A stretch of DNA of 64,000 nucleotides from Nitrosomonas supralitoralis (GTDB taxonomy: Bacteria; Pseudomonadota; Gammaproteobacteria; Burkholderiales; Nitrosomonadaceae). The notes beneath the pieces were generated by a model, which saw nothing but the letters and a program-made list of their open reading frames with translations, ran no database searches and was not told the DNA's origin. Positions within the stretch are counted from its first letter, which is position 1. Each line of letters opens with the position of its first letter. The stretch is from assembly GCF_003011925.2 (NCBI RefSeq), contig NZ_PXXU01000016.1, positions 1-64,000 on the forward strand, in the 5' to 3' direction. Both the position numbers and the translations under genes were made by a program. This document shows positions 54,184 through 64,000 of this stretch, one piece after another.

Positions 54184-55746
54184 TCATTCCCATTCGATTG
54201 TCGCCGGCGGTTTTCCTGAAATATCATAAACGACGCGGTTGATGCCGCGGATTTCGTTGATGATGCGACTGGAAACCTTGCTGAGTAAAGAGTACGGCAA
54301 CTCTGCCCAATTCGCAGTCATAAAGTCCTGGGTTTGCACGGCACGGAGCGCGATGACGTATTCGTAAGTGCGGCCATCTCCCATTACACCGACAGATTTG
54401 ACCGGCAGAAAGACTGCAAAGGCTTGTGAGGTTTTCTCGTACCAACCAGAACGCTGCAGTTCTTCGATAAAGATTTGATCAGCGTGTCTGAGCAGTTCGG
54501 CATACTCGTATTTGACTTCTCCCAGAATACGCACACCCAATCCAGGCCCTGGAAATGGATGACGGAATACCATCTCGCGCGGCAAACCCAATACCAATCC
54601 AAGCTCTCGCACTTCATCTTTAAACAATTCCCGCAACGGCTCAAGCAGCTTGAGATGTAGTGTTTCCGGCAAGCCGCCGACATTGTGATGTGATTTGATC
54701 GTATGCGCCTTCTTATTTTTGCCACCAGCAGACTCGATCACGTCGGGATAAATCGTGCCCTGCGCAAGCCACTTGACATCGTTTATTTTTGCCGATTCGC
54801 GCTGAAATACCTCGATGAATTCGCGTCCAATGATCTTGCGCTTGTTTTCCGGGTCGGAAATACCGGTGAGACTACGATAGAAATCACGGCTGGCATCGAC
54901 ATGAATCACTTTAACCGCCAGATTACCCGCGAAAGTATCCATCACCTGTCTGGCTTCATTGGCACGCAGCAGACCATTGTCTACAAATACGCACGTTAAT
55001 TGATCGCCAATGGCGCGATGTATCAACGCCGCTGCCACCGATGAATCGACACCTCCGGACAATCCCAGAATTACCTGATCACTGCCGATTGTAGTGCGGA
55101 TTCTGCTAATCGCTTCCTCGACATAATCCGGCATGTTCCAATCACGCCCCAAGCCACAAATGTCGTGCACAAATCGATCGATCGTAGCTTTTCCTTGCAG
55201 TGTATGCGTGACTTCGGGATGAAATTGGATACCATAGAACCGACGCTTGTCGTCCGCCATGGCGGCAATAGGCGTAGCAGCGTTGTATGCCATAACTTCA
55301 AATCCTTGAGGCAGTGCAATCACAGCATCACCATGGCTCATCCATACATCCAGAATGTTGTTTCCATCCACACTGGCACGATCTTTAACATCACGAAACA
55401 ATGCGCCATGCTGAGTCGTTTGAATTTCTGCATAACCAAATTCGCGCACGGCGGCATTTTCAACCATACCGCCTAACTGTGCCGCCATGGTTTGCATTCC
55501 ATAACAGATACCCAGCACCGGCACACCTAGTTCAAATACAATTTGCGGCGCACGTGGCGTTTCCATTTCTGTTACCGATGCAGGTCCACCGGAAAGAATG
55601 ACACCCTTGGGTGCAAAAGCCTTAATAAAAGCCTCATCGACATCATACGGATGCAATTCGCAATAAACATTCGTTTCGCGAATACGACGGGCAATCAGTT
55701 GTGTATATTGAGAACCAAAGTCCAGAATCAGGATTTTTTGATGCAT
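54184..55746 (-). CDS. guaA: GMP synthase (glutamine-hydrolysing)
   Basis: A 520-residue two-domain enzyme that makes GMP from XMP. The N-terminal class I glutamine amidotransferase has [18 protein letters not shown], the nucleophile VLGICYGMQ (Cys), and His/Glu in QFHPEVTHT. The PP-loop ATP pyrophosphatase [15 protein letters not shown] is followed by the C-terminal dimerisation domain ([15 protein letters not shown]; ending [10 protein letters not shown]). Length is normal (about 520-525). It follows guaB by 12 bases on the same strand. A strong ribosome-binding site is absent, fitting coupling from guaB. Confidence 0.96.
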   Translation of the reverse strand: MHQKILILDFGSQYTQLIARRIRETNVYCELHPYDVDEAFIKAFAPKGVILSGGPASVTEMETPRAPQIVFELGVPVLGICYGMQTMAAQLGGMVENAAVREFGYAEIQTTQHGALFRDVKDRASVDGNNILDVWMSHGDAVIALPQGFEVMAYNAATPIAAMADDKRRFYGIQFHPEVTHTLQGKATIDRFVHDICGLGRDWNMPDYVEEAISRIRTTIGSDQVILGLSGGVDSSVAAALIHRAIGDQLTCVFVDNGLLRANEARQVMDTFAGNLAVKVIHVDASRDFYRSLTGISDPENKRKIIGREFIEVFQRESAKINDVKWLAQGTIYPDVIESAGGKNKKAHTIKSHHNVGGLPETLHLKLLEPLRELFKDEVRELGLVLGLPREMVFRHPFPGPGLGVRILGEVKYEYAELLRHADQIFIEELQRSGWYEKTSQAFAVFLPVKSVGVMGDGRTYEYVIALRAVQTQDFMTANWAELPYSLLSKVSSRIINEIRGINRVVYDISGKPPATIEWE

Positions 55747-55758
55747 TATGATGAGTCG

Positions 55759-57282
<1,524 letters not shown>

Positions 57283-57393
57283 TCAACTTAGAATACAGCA
57301 TATTTCTAGTTAATATGTTTTAATGCATAAAATCTTAAGTTGCCTGAATACAAGACCGATGTATTTCGGATCTATTTCTTTCTGGAGCATGCA

Positions 57394-57843
57394 ATGAGAA
57401 TTTTTGTATTCACTGTGATCGTGTTGTTATTGAACACTGTCGTCAATGCGAAAATATACAAATGGGTTGATGAAACCGGCAAAACACATTACACCGATCA
57501 ACCGCCTCCTCCTCATGTACATATAAAAGAACAACAATTGAATATCCATACGGCACCGGCTAGCGGAAGCCTGCAAGATAGCCAATCGAACACTCTTTCA
57601 GATGAGCGAGAAGAATTTGAAAAGCGCAGAAAGCAAAGACAAGAGAACGAAGCTAAAGGTCAGGCACAAGCTGAAATAAACAAAAAAAAATGCACGGAAG
57701 CCAAGACTCAGCTTAGAATGTACGTCGATTCGCCTCGCTTAACGATTCCGGACGGTAGTGGTGGAATTGTCTATGTGGATGATGACTTGCGCCAAAGAAA
57801 AATTGATGACGCGAACAAAGCAATTGCCACACTCTGTAAATAA
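57394..57843 (+). CDS. DUF4124 exported protein
   Basis: The frame is open from 57340, but ATG 57394 has TCTGGAG 6 bases upstream and starts a signal peptide (MRIFVFTVIVLLLNTVVNA-KI). The mature protein (about 130 residues) opens with IYKWVDETGKTHYTDQPPPPH, the DUF4124 signature, then a charged helix (EREEFEKRRKQRQENEAKG), and a C-terminal pair of Cys. DUF4124 proteins are periplasmic and of unknown function. It lies between divergent guaB and the FimV-like gene, 18 bases upstream of the latter, so cotranscription is likely. Confidence 0.85.
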   Translation: MRIFVFTVIVLLLNTVVNAKIYKWVDETGKTHYTDQPPPPHVHIKEQQLNIHTAPASGSLQDSQSNTLSDEREEFEKRRKQRQENEAKGQAQAEINKKKCTEAKTQLRMYVDSPRLTIPDGSGGIVYVDDDLRQRKIDDANKAIATLCK

Positions 57844-57861
57844 TCAATATTCTTAAACTAA

Positions 57862-59199
57862 ATGGTTGCAATCATTGGCAAATTAATCACTGTCATTCTT
57901 TTCTTTCTAACAGGTACTTCAGTTTCGGCTGAAGTACCTGTTTCATATTCTGAGTCAGAAAGCATTTCGTCTAACCGGATTGATGCTTCCAGACAAGAAA
58001 ATACAAGACAAGGAATGCCATGGCAAATCCGGCCTGGCGAGGATATTTTACAGATTGCACGTCTGATATATCCCGAGAATGCCGCTGCTCGGGATACTCT
58101 CATCCGCGCCATCATTCAGACTAACTCGGAGCATTTTCCTGATGGCATTTATCAACCCATTCCCATCGGAACAACTATTCATATCCCGGATTTAAGAACG
58201 ATCAACGCCTATGCAAAACCTGCCACTCAATCACGACAACCCAAATCCGCAAAAGATTCAGCTACACGTAAACCGCAAGAAACAACTACAAGATCAATTA
58301 AATCAGAGTCAAAAAATCATCAATTGTCCCTCAAGCTGATTGGACAATTAGAACAGATTGCTGATAGCGAAGCCATTCAACTCAATCAGCTTACAATAAA
58401 TATTGCGTCGATAGAAACACACATTGCTTCATTACAATCACTACTATTATCGCAAGCTTCAATCGCACAGGAGAAACAAGTCGAGCATGTTGAGGTTATT
58501 CCGGATACCGAATTAAAGCCTCGCACCGATTCAATGATTCAACCCGAGAACAAGGCACATCAGAATATTGACACCGTTGCTATAGCAGAAAACCTTATAT
58601 TACAGTCAATTGATAATTCAGCAACTCCGAATGAATTCACGGCAGACTCAATTGACGTAGCCTTATTCTCAGACACAACCTTCCTCGTTGGAATTATTCT
58701 GACTTTAATGGTTGTTTTTATGATGTTACGCAATCATAAGAAAATCAAAGAAAGATTAGCAGGACCTGTAGACGAATTATTTACTGTCGAACGCCATCGC
58801 TATGAAGCAGTTTTATTGCACCACAATGATAAAACCACTCAATTTGCAGATAATAATTCGTCTGATCCGCCTGACCTTTCTGACCAGGCAGCATCCGCAG
58901 CGCACACATTAATCGAACAGGAAAACCCTGACGCTGCCATTGAGTTGCTGCAAAGGCAACTGGCAATAAATCAACGTGATGTACCTACTTGGCTGATGCT
59001 TTTTGAATTATTGTACAAATCAAACAATAAACGAGATTTCAAAAAGAACGCCCGACGCTTTAAGCGAATGAGAAAATTTCCTGATATATGGCAGCAAATT
59101 CAGAGTCTTGGACATAAACTTGAACCTAATGAATCGCTTTATTTTGACGAACTAAAACGCAAAGAAAAGTTTTTCTCTGACACATCGGAATCGATCTAG
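57862..59199 (+). CDS. FimV-like inner-membrane protein with periplasmic LysM-like region
   Basis: A 445-residue protein. Signal peptide about 1-23 (LITVILFFLTGTSVSA). A LysM/FimV-type peptidoglycan-binding region (about 50-115) reads WQIRPGEDILQIARLIYPEN. It is followed by a Ser/Gln/Lys-rich stretch and heptad helix (about 150-200), a single membrane helix about 268-290 (FLVGIILTLMVVFMMLRNH), and a cytoplasmic C-terminal TPR-like domain (LIEQENPDAAIELLQRQLAI) as in FimV. FimV organises polar type IV pilus and type II secretion machinery; this is shorter than Pseudomonas FimV (about 900). It ends 26 bases before a strong inverted repeat. Confidence 0.75.
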   Translation: MVAIIGKLITVILFFLTGTSVSAEVPVSYSESESISSNRIDASRQENTRQGMPWQIRPGEDILQIARLIYPENAAARDTLIRAIIQTNSEHFPDGIYQPIPIGTTIHIPDLRTINAYAKPATQSRQPKSAKDSATRKPQETTTRSIKSESKNHQLSLKLIGQLEQIADSEAIQLNQLTINIASIETHIASLQSLLLSQASIAQEKQVEHVEVIPDTELKPRTDSMIQPENKAHQNIDTVAIAENLILQSIDNSATPNEFTADSIDVALFSDTTFLVGIILTLMVVFMMLRNHKKIKERLAGPVDELFTVERHRYEAVLLHHNDKTTQFADNNSSDPPDLSDQAASAAHTLIEQENPDAAIELLQRQLAINQRDVPTWLMLFELLYKSNNKRDFKKNARRFKRMRKFPDIWQQIQSLGHKLEPNESLYFDELKRKEKFFSDTSESI

Positions 59200-59225
59200 A
59201 AATATTTATATAGCTATAGCTTCAG

Positions 59226-59283
59226 ACACAGTGAGAAATCTGTAAGGGCAATATCTAAAGATTCTAAAGATTTCTCACTGTGT
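59226..59283. terminator. 16-bp inverted repeat between convergent genes
   Basis: ACACAGTGAGAAATCT (59226-59241) is exactly repeated inverted as AGATTTCTCACTGTGT (59268-59283), with a 26-base spacer. It lies between the ends of the FimV-like (+) and TolB-like (-) genes, so a two-way terminator is likely, though the loop is long and the T-run short. Confidence 0.55.
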
Positions 59284-59312
59284 TTCAGACATCAATATAA
59301 CTCCAGCAGTGA

Positions 59313-60398
59313 CTATTTCAACGAAAGACTCTCCAGTGCTTTTGCGTGATTCCATTTACCATGAAACAAAAGACCCTTTTTATCCGGTGTGCGATCACTC
59401 GTCCAAGTGATACTGTTGCCATCGGGAGTAAATACCGGCAAACCGTCAAAACCTTCCTTATCGGTCACACGAACGGGCTCTTTTTGCCCATCCACATCGA
59501 CGATATATAATTCAAAATTGCGATGTCCGTGCAAATTAGTCGCAAAAATAATGTATTTTCCGGAAGGATGGTAGAAAGGTGCCCATGACATCACATTCAA
59601 ACGCGTGATCTGTTTTTGATCGGTTCCATCGATATTCATGGTGAAGATTTCCGCTTCGCGACCACCGTCCGAAAAACGCCGCCATACGATTCTTTTACCA
59701 TCAGGGCTGAAGAATGGGCCGCCGTCGTAACTTGTGGTGTGCGTCAGTCGCTTAACATTGGAGCCATCGGCGGCCATGATGTAAATATCGATCATAGAGG
59801 CCGGATTGGCTTTGAATAATGCGGCCTCTTCATCGGACAATTCGCCGCTATAAGCACGGCGATTGGATGCGAACGCGATCAACTTGCCATCGGGAGACCA
59901 TGAAGCTTCTGCATCGTAACCCAACGTTTTGGTGAGATTCCTGATATTGCCACCAGAAAAATCGGTCTCGTAAATATCGTAAAATTCATCGTAATCCCAG
60001 GAATAAGACCGCTGCTCACCAGATTTACGTCGCTCAATCTCCGCAACCATCTTGGCCTTGGCTTCCTTATCCTCATGAGTGGACGAGAACAATACTTTTT
60101 CCTGTGCCGGATGAACCCACGCACACGTGGTTTTGCCAGTGCCTGGAGACACCTGCTGCACGGCACCATCGTTAATATTCTTCAGAAAGATCTGATAGAA
60201 CGGATTATCATCCGCCACTTCCGCCTGATAAATCATCCATTTCGCATCCGCCCGGTAATACGCTTCTCCGGCTCTTTTCTCTTTGACGGACAATTGATGT
60301 TCGTCGGTGATAAAATCAGTTGCATTGACGCTGGTTGCTGTTAGAAAAACCAGCGGCAGCAGAAAGCCGCAGGATGTTATTTGTAAAAAATTTCTCAT
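59313..60398 (-). CDS. TolB-like PD40 beta-propeller exported protein
   Basis: ATG 60398 begins a signal peptide (MRNFLQITSCGFLLPLVFL), so the longer frame from 60515 is not used. The mature 340 residues are a set of PD40 / TolB-type repeats with recurrent SPDGKLIAFASNRR, SPDGKRIVWRRFSDGGREAEIF and HPSGKYIIFATN blades, five or six in all. Such repeats form a propeller that binds partners or peptides. It lacks the N-terminal TolB alpha/beta domain and no tol-pal genes are near, so it is not TolB itself. It may be a periplasmic peptidase accessory, since the divergent neighbour is an M1/M28 peptidase. Confidence 0.82.
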   Translation of the reverse strand: MRNFLQITSCGFLLPLVFLTATSVNATDFITDEHQLSVKEKRAGEAYYRADAKWMIYQAEVADDNPFYQIFLKNINDGAVQQVSPGTGKTTCAWVHPAQEKVLFSSTHEDKEAKAKMVAEIERRKSGEQRSYSWDYDEFYDIYETDFSGGNIRNLTKTLGYDAEASWSPDGKLIAFASNRRAYSGELSDEEAALFKANPASMIDIYIMAADGSNVKRLTHTTSYDGGPFFSPDGKRIVWRRFSDGGREAEIFTMNIDGTDQKQITRLNVMSWAPFYHPSGKYIIFATNLHGHRNFELYIVDVDGQKEPVRVTDKEGFDGLPVFTPDGNSITWTSDRTPDKKGLLFHGKWNHAKALESLSLK

Positions 60399-60557
60399 AG
60401 AATTAAAAACACCTAGTAACCAGATAAATAAAAAGCATTTAAACATAGGCTCAAAAGGAAAGTAAACACTCAATGTAATAGAATGCAATGAGTGATAACG
60501 CAGCTTTTTTATCAAAACACTCGAATTTATAATCTATCCAATCGATTAAAATAAAAA

Positions 60558-63500
60558 ATGCAAAAATTAATTAACTTTGGTGTGGCATGCATTTTTATCA
60601 TCGGTCACATGTTTTACAGCATGGTTCCATCCGCCAGTGCTTCAACCTTCCATCACCAGATGGAAATCCAACTATGGCCGGATACTTCGGAAATCCGCGT
60701 TAAGGACCTAATTCAAATCCCTGATTGGGTACGCAATGCAAAAGAACCAGTACAACTTGAGTTCTTTCTGCACGCCGGTTTAACGATTACGAATATAGAA
60801 GATGCTGCAATCGAGGCGGATAAGAACGAAGTAGCCTTAAAAGCCAGATCGATTTCGATTCGGCGTTACACGGTGACTTTGCCGCCTAACCAGCATGCAT
60901 TCAAGCTGCAGTTCAGCGGCAAGATCCACCATGCAGTACATGGACCGGGGCGGGAATACTCTCGCAGTTTCGGTTCAACACCGGGAATGATTTCACCGGA
61001 AGGCGTGTTTCTGGCTAATTCCAGCGTGTGGTACCCGCAGTTTGGCGATGCGTTGGTGTCGTTCCAACTGGATATCCAAGTACCGTCCGATTGGGATGTA
61101 GTGAGTCAGGGCACGTTACTGCGCGAGAACCGAACAAGTGCAACGCAACAACACGTCGTTTGGGAGGAAAAGCAGCCGCAGGATGATATTTATCTCGTTG
61201 CGGGGCGGTATCAGCGTTACACGCAATCCGCCGGCGCGGTAAATGCCCTTGTTTATTTGCGCAGCAGTGATCCGGCACTGGCACAGAAGTATCTGGACGC
61301 AACGGCACAATACATTGCGATGTACAACAAGCTGATCGGCCCTTATCCGTACAGTAAATTCGCGCTGGTCGAAAATTTCTGGGAAAGTGGTTACGGCATG
61401 CCATCGTTTACGCTGCTCGGCCCCAGAGTGATTCGTTTCCCATTTATTTTGCATTCCTCTTATCCACATGAAATCCTGCACAATTATTGGGGAAATGGCG
61501 TGTTTGTCGATTATGCCCGAGGCAATTGGGCGGAAGGATTGACTGCTTATCTGGCCGATCATCTGGTCAACGAGCAACGTGGCAAAGGCGACGAATATCG
61601 ACGCGACGTGCTGCAGAAATACGCGGACTTCGTCAGCAAGGAGAAAGATTTCCCGATCATCCGTTTCATATCGCGCCATAGCGCCAGCTCAGAAGCCATC
61701 GGTTACGGCAAGACCATGATGTTTTTCCACATGCTGCGCCAGGAATTGGGTGACGAGGCTTTCACCCGCGTGCTGCGGCAGTTTTATAAGCAGTTCAAAT
61801 TCAAGCAGGCGACGTTTGCGGATTTGCTCGCGGCATTTAATACAACCACCGGCCAGGATTTTTCGCAGCAGTTTGAACAATGGGTGCATCGAGCTGGCGC
61901 ACCTGACCTAGTGCTGCGAAATGCCGAGACCGAGCGCACGGCGCAAGGATTTAAGCTCACCCTCACCGTCGAGCAAACCCAGCCGGGTGATCTTTACCGT
62001 TTGAGAGTACCCATTTCCGTTACGCTGGAGGGTGAAGATATGGCTTTGGAATCGCAAATCAGCGTCGATCGGCGCACGCAAACTATCGAGATGGATTTTT
62101 CCAATCGCCCGATACACATCGACCTTGACCCGCATTTCGATGTTTTCAGGCGCTTGGATAGCCGCGAGATTCCATCCGCCTTGTCGCAAGGTTTTGGCGC
62201 GGAAAAGCCGTTACTGATTTTGCCTTCACGGGAGAATCAAACTGTTTTGGCAGCGTATCGTGATTTGGCCATGAACTGGCAAAAAACTCAATCGAGTCCA
62301 CTGGAAATCATCACCGACGATCAACTGCAGACTTTACCCGCAGATCGCACCATCTGGATCATGGGGTGGCAGAATAAATTCGCCGATGCGGTTACCAAGA
62401 CCCTTGCAGATCGAGGCGTTGCCTATCAGCACAAGCAATTGCAACTGAATCAGAAAAACTATCCACAGACTGATCATGCCGTCGTGTTGACCACCCGGCA
62501 ACCGTCCAATCCGGACAAAACGCTGTTATGGGCTGCGGCTGACAATCCCAAAGCGATTGCAGAGCTCGCCAATAAATTGCCGCACTACCGCAAATACAGC
62601 TATCTGGTATTCAAAGGCGACGAATTGACCAATATCGACAAGGGACAATGGCCGATCACGCAATCACCGCTCACGCAGTGGATCAAACAAAAAGACAGTC
62701 ATCCTGTCGACAGATTGCACACCGGCATTACCAAGCCGCGTCGTGCACTGGCAGAACTACCACCGGCTTTCTCTGAAAGCCGCATGATGGAAGATATTAC
62801 GCATTTGGCCAGCGATTTGTTCAAAGGACGTGAACTGGGCACCCCGGAACTGGATACCGTCGCCGCGTATATTGCCAAGCATTTTCAACAAATCGGCTTA
62901 ATACCTGGCGGAGACGGTAACAGTTATTTCCAAACCTGGCGTCAGGATGTCGGCGCCCCCAAAGGCAATGTTTCCATGCGGAATGTAATCGGCATCCTGC
63001 CCGGCACCAACCCGCAACTTGCCGGGCAGAGTCTGGTCATTGGCGCGCATTACGATCATCTCGGCATGGGCTGGCCGGATGTACGCGCCGCGCATCAGGG
63101 GAAAATTCATTATGGCGCCGACGATAATGCCAGCGGCATTGCTGTGATGCTGGAACTGGCGCGCCAAATCGCACCAAAATGGCAACCGGAACGTACCGTC
63201 ATATTTGTCGCGTTCACCGGCGAAGAAGCCAATCTATTGGGTTCCAGGCACTACATTGGCAACAGCAAAGATTACCCTACCGATAAAATCATCGCGATGC
63301 TTAATTTGGATACTGTTGGACGACTTGAAAATAATCCGGTCACAGTATTTGGCACCGGTACCGCCCGTGAATTGGTGCATATCTTCCGTGGCGCAGGCTT
63401 TGTCACCGGTATCCCGGTCAACGCGGTGCAAGATGATTTCGGTTCCAGCGATCAGACCGCGTTCATCCAGGCCGGTATTCCCGCAGTACAATTCTTTGCC

Positions 63501-63947
63501 AGCGCACACGAAGACTTCCACGCTCCTGGCGACACCGCCGATAAAATAGACTCCGCCGGATTGGTCAAAATCGCCGCGATTCTCAAGGAAGCCACCGAAT
63601 ACCTAGCCAACCGCATCGAACCGCTCACCGTCACGCTGCCAACGCAAGCAGCACAAACCGAACTCACCGGCTCACGAGAAAAACGCACCGCCAGCCTCGG
63701 CACCATACCTGATTTCTCGTACACAGGCAGGGGCGTGCGCGTAGACAACGTCAACCTCGACTCCCCGGCGCAACAGGCACAGTTACTACCAGGTGATATC
63801 CTAATTCAACTGGCCGGGCAACCCATCAGTGATTTGGCAGCTTACGCTAATATCTTGCGAACGCTCAAAGCCGGAGAGAAAACTGAATTGAAATTTCAGC
63901 GAAATGGTGAAGTGAATACAGTTGAGGTTGTGCTGGTTGAACGTTAA
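60558..63947 (+). CDS. Exported M1-M28-PDZ three-domain metallopeptidase
   Basis: A 1129-residue protein with signal peptide (about 1-29). An M1-like aminopeptidase domain follows, with HEILH (His304, Glu305, His308) and a distal Glu326 in WAEGL, one residue closer than the usual spacing. A degenerate middle region (about 465-730) precedes an M28 Zn-aminopeptidase: [39 protein letters not shown] and [16 protein letters not shown]-terminal PDZ domain ends it (about 1050-1120: [32 protein letters not shown]). It is expected in the periplasm or outer membrane and should trim peptides from their N-termini in two sites. It is divergent from the beta-propeller gene, sharing the 60399-60557 promoter region. 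Confidence 0.88.
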   Translation: MQKLINFGVACIFIIGHMFYSMVPSASASTFHHQMEIQLWPDTSEIRVKDLIQIPDWVRNAKEPVQLEFFLHAGLTITNIEDAAIEADKNEVALKARSISIRRYTVTLPPNQHAFKLQFSGKIHHAVHGPGREYSRSFGSTPGMISPEGVFLANSSVWYPQFGDALVSFQLDIQVPSDWDVVSQGTLLRENRTSATQQHVVWEEKQPQDDIYLVAGRYQRYTQSAGAVNALVYLRSSDPALAQKYLDATAQYIAMYNKLIGPYPYSKFALVENFWESGYGMPSFTLLGPRVIRFPFILHSSYPHEILHNYWGNGVFVDYARGNWAEGLTAYLADHLVNEQRGKGDEYRRDVLQKYADFVSKEKDFPIIRFISRHSASSEAIGYGKTMMFFHMLRQELGDEAFTRVLRQFYKQFKFKQATFADLLAAFNTTTGQDFSQQFEQWVHRAGAPDLVLRNAETERTAQGFKLTLTVEQTQPGDLYRLRVPISVTLEGEDMALESQISVDRRTQTIEMDFSNRPIHIDLDPHFDVFRRLDSREIPSALSQGFGAEKPLLILPSRENQTVLAAYRDLAMNWQKTQSSPLEIITDDQLQTLPADRTIWIMGWQNKFADAVTKTLADRGVAYQHKQLQLNQKNYPQTDHAVVLTTRQPSNPDKTLLWAAADNPKAIAELANKLPHYRKYSYLVFKGDELTNIDKGQWPITQSPLTQWIKQKDSHPVDRLHTGITKPRRALAELPPAFSESRMMEDITHLASDLFKGRELGTPELDTVAAYIAKHFQQIGLIPGGDGNSYFQTWRQDVGAPKGNVSMRNVIGILPGTNPQLAGQSLVIGAHYDHLGMGWPDVRAAHQGKIHYGADDNASGIAVMLELARQIAPKWQPERTVIFVAFTGEEANLLGSRHYIGNSKDYPTDKIIAMLNLDTVGRLENNPVTVFGTGTARELVHIFRGAGFVTGIPVNAVQDDFGSSDQTAFIQAGIPAVQFFASAHEDFHAPGDTADKIDSAGLVKIAAILKEATEYLANRIEPLTVTLPTQAAQTELTGSREKRTASLGTIPDFSYTGRGVRVDNVNLDSPAQQAQLLPGDILIQLAGQPISDLAAYANILRTLKAGEKTELKFQRNGEVNTVEVVLVER

Positions 63948-63967
63948 TGACGCTTGATTCGATCTTC

Positions 63968-64000
63968 GGTTCTGTCGCAAAGTTTGTAAGCGTCCAACGC
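63968..64000 (+). mobile_element. Probable left end of an IS6-family insertion sequence
   Basis: GGTTCTGTCGCAAAGTT at 63968-63984 differs at one base from the IS6-family terminal repeat GGTTCTGTTGCAAAGTT, 20 bases after the peptidase stop. The window ends before any transposase. The insertion would lie directly after the gene. Confidence 0.5.

Overview
The window looks like part of a betaproteobacterial chromosome, most likely a Nitrosomonas-type ammonia oxidiser. This is inferred from remembered protein similarity and gene order (fmdB-type gene, aspS, nudB; guaB, guaA; DUF4124 and FimV-like proteins), not from a search. I found no rRNA, tRNA or CRISPR array. The chromosome is moderately AT-rich and scarred by decayed insertion sequences, gene fragments and frameshifted genes.

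Region 1 (1-8589) is an AT-rich integrated element. It carries small secreted or unrecognised proteins, an AI-2E family membrane protein, a decayed RTX gene, a start-less-edge MEDS-domain gene, and a large serine recombinase at its right end. The recombinase abuts a comM gene cut just before its Walker A motif, so comM is the insertion site. The left end of the element and the rest of comM lie outside the window.

Region 2 (8590-16143) holds the comM remainder, decayed fragments, two small envelope proteins, and a minus-strand unit of a broken outer-membrane porin gene followed by two intact multihaem cytochrome c genes. A divergent sigma-54 activator sits opposite it, with a -24/-12 promoter and spaced operator-like repeats between them. 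A 143-bp MITE ends the activator gene.

Region 3 (16176-23202) has a divergent PII-like gene and a compact minus-strand run: TVP38-oxidoreductase fusion, DUF547, pstS, pstC, pstA, pstB (phosphate uptake). Region 4 (23221-25260) is debris: a decayed copy of the arsenic-type cassette found intact further right, plus transposase remnants. Region 5 (25475-30167) holds DUF3047, an AhpD-like protein, a sigma/anti-sigma pair, a Cys-rich small protein, an alpha/beta hydrolase, and a divergent MerR-MEDS regulator.

Region 6 (30211-33610) is an intact four-gene unit: CofC-like transferase, glycosyltransferase, ArsM-type arsenite methyltransferase and radical SAM enzyme. I read it as a candidate route to a complex organoarsenical. 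Region 7 (33945-40975) has a possible carbonic-anhydrase-like protein, fmdB-type gene/aspS/nudB, and an aconitase with an unusual in-frame insertion.

Region 8 (41425-54149) is a G+C-richer 12-kb island between acnA and guaA: five tightly coupled genes (DUF6361, PLD-like nuclease, SNF2-like helicase, AddB-like nuclease, AddA-like helicase-nuclease), flanked by transposase scraps. It is the best candidate for an antiphage or DNA-processing system. Region 9 (54184-64000) is core: guaA, guaB, a DUF4124 protein, a FimV-like protein, a TolB-like beta-propeller protein, an M1-M28-PDZ peptidase, and an apparent IS6-family end at the window edge.
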